Positions 6,248 through 7,852 of a stretch of DNA of 7,852 nt are shown here, one piece after another (the first letter of the stretch is position 1; every line of letters starts with the position of its first letter). The DNA lies in assembly GCA_026014605.1 (NCBI GenBank), contig JAOZIC010000022.1, forward strand, positions 1 through 7,852, written 5' to 3'. Under the pieces are notes generated by a model. That model had not been told where the DNA came from, did no database searches, and worked only from the letters and a program-made list of their open reading frames with translations. This DNA is from Candidatus Bathyarchaeota archaeon (GTDB taxonomy: Archaea; Thermoproteota; Bathyarchaeia; Bathyarchaeales; Bathyarchaeaceae). The translations under genes were made by a program, and so were the position numbers.

Positions 6248-7852
6248 ATAAAAAAACTGGATTGATATTGATTCTGGTTTTGGTGCTGCAGGTCACCATA
6301 AGCATTCAGTCCATCAGTGTTGTAGAGGCAAACTTTCTTTTTCCTCCCTTAGAGCAAATCACTATTGGAAACGATGGAAACATCTCACCATCCACCGTAC
6401 CCATCATACAGGATGGTAACTTGTACACTTTTACCGGAAACATAAGTGACTATGTAATCAACGTTCAATTAGACAACATCATAATTGATGGCGCAGGCTA
6501 TACGATCAAGAAAACGCGACCTGCGTATGGCAACCAAAATGGTGTTTCATTAAATGGTCGAACTAATGTGACCGTGCGCAACCTTCAGATTTGGGGATTT
6601 GTTAACGGTGTTTCCGTCAGCAATTCCACAGAATGTAACGTCACCGAAAACAGTTTTTTGGACAACGGCTATGGCATAGTTTTAGTTGACCACGCAACCA
6701 GCAACTACATTTTTGGCAACAGCTTAACGTCCAGTGGAATCCGAATCAGCAACTCCACAGACAACATATTAAGAGATAACCACATGGACGGTGATGGACC
6801 GCATTTCTCGGTTACATACGAGAATGTGGAATCTGCAGCCGACTTTGTTAACGATGTTGATGCATCCAACACGATAAACGGTAAAGAAATCTGTTACTGG
6901 GTAAACCAGCACAGCCGTAATGTGCCTTCAGATTCTGGTTATGTGGTTTTGGTTAACTGTAGTGAAATAGAAGTAGAAAACGTGAACATCGCCGATAACG
7001 GTGAGGGTATACTACTGATTTCTACAACAATGTCTGAAATCAAAAACAACACGTTAGTTGGCAACAACAAGGGATTGGTTATTTACAGGTCAGAAGAGAA
7101 CAGTTTCACCTCTAACACAATAGTAAACAGCACCTACGCGATACTTGCGTATTCTCCCAAAAACAGTTTCGAAAACAACGTTCTGGAAAACAACAGTTAC
7201 GACATAAACTTTGAAGACCGTTTCATCGAAGAATTTGATTACTCAAACCTTGTTGACGGCGCGCCCATATGTTACTGGAACTGGAAAAACAACATGGTTG
7301 TCCCAGAAAACGTTGGCTATGTTGTGCTTATCGGTGGGTCTAACATTACTATCCAGAACCTGAACATAACAAACCGAAGACAAGGCATACTCCTAGTTGG
7401 AGTAACAGATTCGGTTATCAAAAACAACATCATACTAAACACCAACGAAGCCATCATAATGAAGGGTTCGTCAAACAATGTGGTCAAATCAAATCTTGTA
7501 GAAAACAACACTCAGGCGTTGTACCTTGAAGCCTGCCACTCAAACAACATTTCTGGAAACAAAATCACATACAGTAAAGAAGTTGGAGTTCACATGGAAG
7601 ATTCCAACGATAACACAGTTTCGGGCAATTACATAGCTCACTGTGGACAAGGACTTATCATAAACAGGGGCGACGACAACGTGGTTACTAGTAACTCGTT
7701 ACTTTACAGCAAATCAAAAGCAGTTCACCTTGGTGAATCAAACAACACCACGGTAACGGGTAACAACATTGCCTGGAGCAAAAGCTGGGCAATCAGCATC
7801 AGTGGTTCAGGTGGTTACAACATATTCCACCACAACGACTTCGTTAACAACC
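6244..7852 (+). CDS. NosD-like right-handed parallel beta-helix surface protein (3' end beyond window)
   Basis: The visible 536 codons run open to the window edge. A signal peptide (M1 to about A30, hydrophobic core LILILVLVL) is followed by a short Pro-containing segment, then a phrase STVPIIQDGNLYTFTGNI and IIIDGAGYTI, the usual entry to an archaeal beta-helix of the NosD/PbH1 type. Next come many rungs of about 22 residues with N-x-[ILV]-x-x-N and GI/GL.[IL] ladders, for example ENSFLDNGYGIVL, IKNNTLVGNNKGLVI and VSGNYIAHCGQGLII. A longer module is duplicated: ICYW at 216-219 and 342-345, each followed by a VP..xGYVVL segment and a GILL...IKNN segment. Asn-X-Ser/Thr sites are very frequent, which fits a glycosylated extracellular protein. 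NosD proper serves copper-site assembly of nitrous oxide reductase, but most archaeal proteins with this fold are surface proteins of unknown, possibly carbohydrate-related role. No catalytic residues can be assigned. It is coupled to the preceding gene by a TTGA overlap. Confidence 0.87.
   Translation, partial: MNKKTGLILILVLVLQVTISIQSISVVEANFLFPPLEQITIGNDGNISPSTVPIIQDGNLYTFTGNISDYVINVQLDNIIIDGAGYTIKKTRPAYGNQNGVSLNGRTNVTVRNLQIWGFVNGVSVSNSTECNVTENSFLDNGYGIVLVDHATSNYIFGNSLTSSGIRISNSTDNILRDNHMDGDGPHFSVTYENVESAADFVNDVDASNTINGKEICYWVNQHSRNVPSDSGYVVLVNCSEIEVENVNIADNGEGILLISTTMSEIKNNTLVGNNKGLVIYRSEENSFTSNTIVNSTYAILAYSPKNSFENNVLENNSYDINFEDRFIEEFDYSNLVDGAPICYWNWKNNMVVPENVGYVVLIGGSNITIQNLNITNRRQGILLVGVTDSVIKNNIILNTNEAIIMKGSSNNVVKSNLVENNTQALYLEACHSNNISGNKITYSKEVGVHMEDSNDNTVSGNYIAHCGQGLIINRGDDNVVTSNSLLYSKSKAVHLGESNNTTVTGNNIAWSKSWAISISGSGGYNIFHHNDFVNN
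6889..7644 (+). repeat. Tandem 378-base (126-residue) module inside the beta-helix gene
   Basis: Two successive modules begin with ICYW at 6889 and 7267. In each, ICYW is followed by a short polar stretch, VP, a GYVVL strand, then NI, GILL and IKNN at the same spacing. The similarity is at protein level with diverged DNA, so it reflects an old duplication, not a recent one. The end of the second unit is approximate because the following rungs are generic. Confidence 0.55.

Overview
The window looks archaeal. Evidence seen directly: Shine-Dalgarno sequences of the GGTGA and GGAGG type, TATA-like elements about 25 bases before likely transcript starts, several TTG starts, and exported proteins rich in Asn-X-Ser/Thr. 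The beta-helix protein at the right end carries phrases (a signal peptide followed by a Pro-rich ANF..PP segment, then STVP..DGN.YTFTGNI and NTINGK.I.YW) that I associate with Bathyarchaeia and methanogen-related genomes. A Bathyarchaeia-like source is my best guess, made from memory without a search. Base composition is moderate and slightly AT-rich throughout, with no obvious compositional break.

Left part (1-181): a short spacer that appears to separate two divergent units. On the minus strand, a good ribosome binding site and TATA-like element precede what seem to be the first eight codons of a gene running off the window. On the plus strand, a palindromic TATA-like element lies ahead of the transporter operon. 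A 17-base inverted repeat sits between them.

Transport operon (200-3984): four tightly packed genes. They are a membrane-anchored substrate-binding protein, a FecCD/BtuC-type permease, its ATPase, and a biotin-synthase-like radical SAM enzyme. All junctions overlap by 1 to 7 bases, so the set is probably co-transcribed and translationally coupled. The importer belongs to the iron-siderophore/haem/corrinoid class, and its substrate cannot be fixed from sequence. Two points stand out. The permease N-terminus appears to be split by a -1 frameshift at a run of eight T. The radical SAM enzyme has the uncommon CX5CX2C cluster motif known from HmdB/HcgA, the radical SAM protein of [Fe]-hydrogenase cofactor synthesis, although no hmd or other hcg gene is visible here.

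Right part (4100-7852): genes for surface proteins. A TolB-like six-bladed propeller with an N-terminal membrane anchor has its own promoter-like element. A 234-base spacer follows, holding two 20-base direct repeats 35 bases apart, each containing the dyad GTCAA-N6-TTGAC; this is a good candidate operator pair. Next comes an unrecognised exported protein with a C-terminal membrane anchor. A NosD-like right-handed beta-helix protein is translationally coupled to it and is cut by the window end. No RNA gene, CRISPR array or insertion sequence was seen, and no gene-free stretch exceeds 300 bases.
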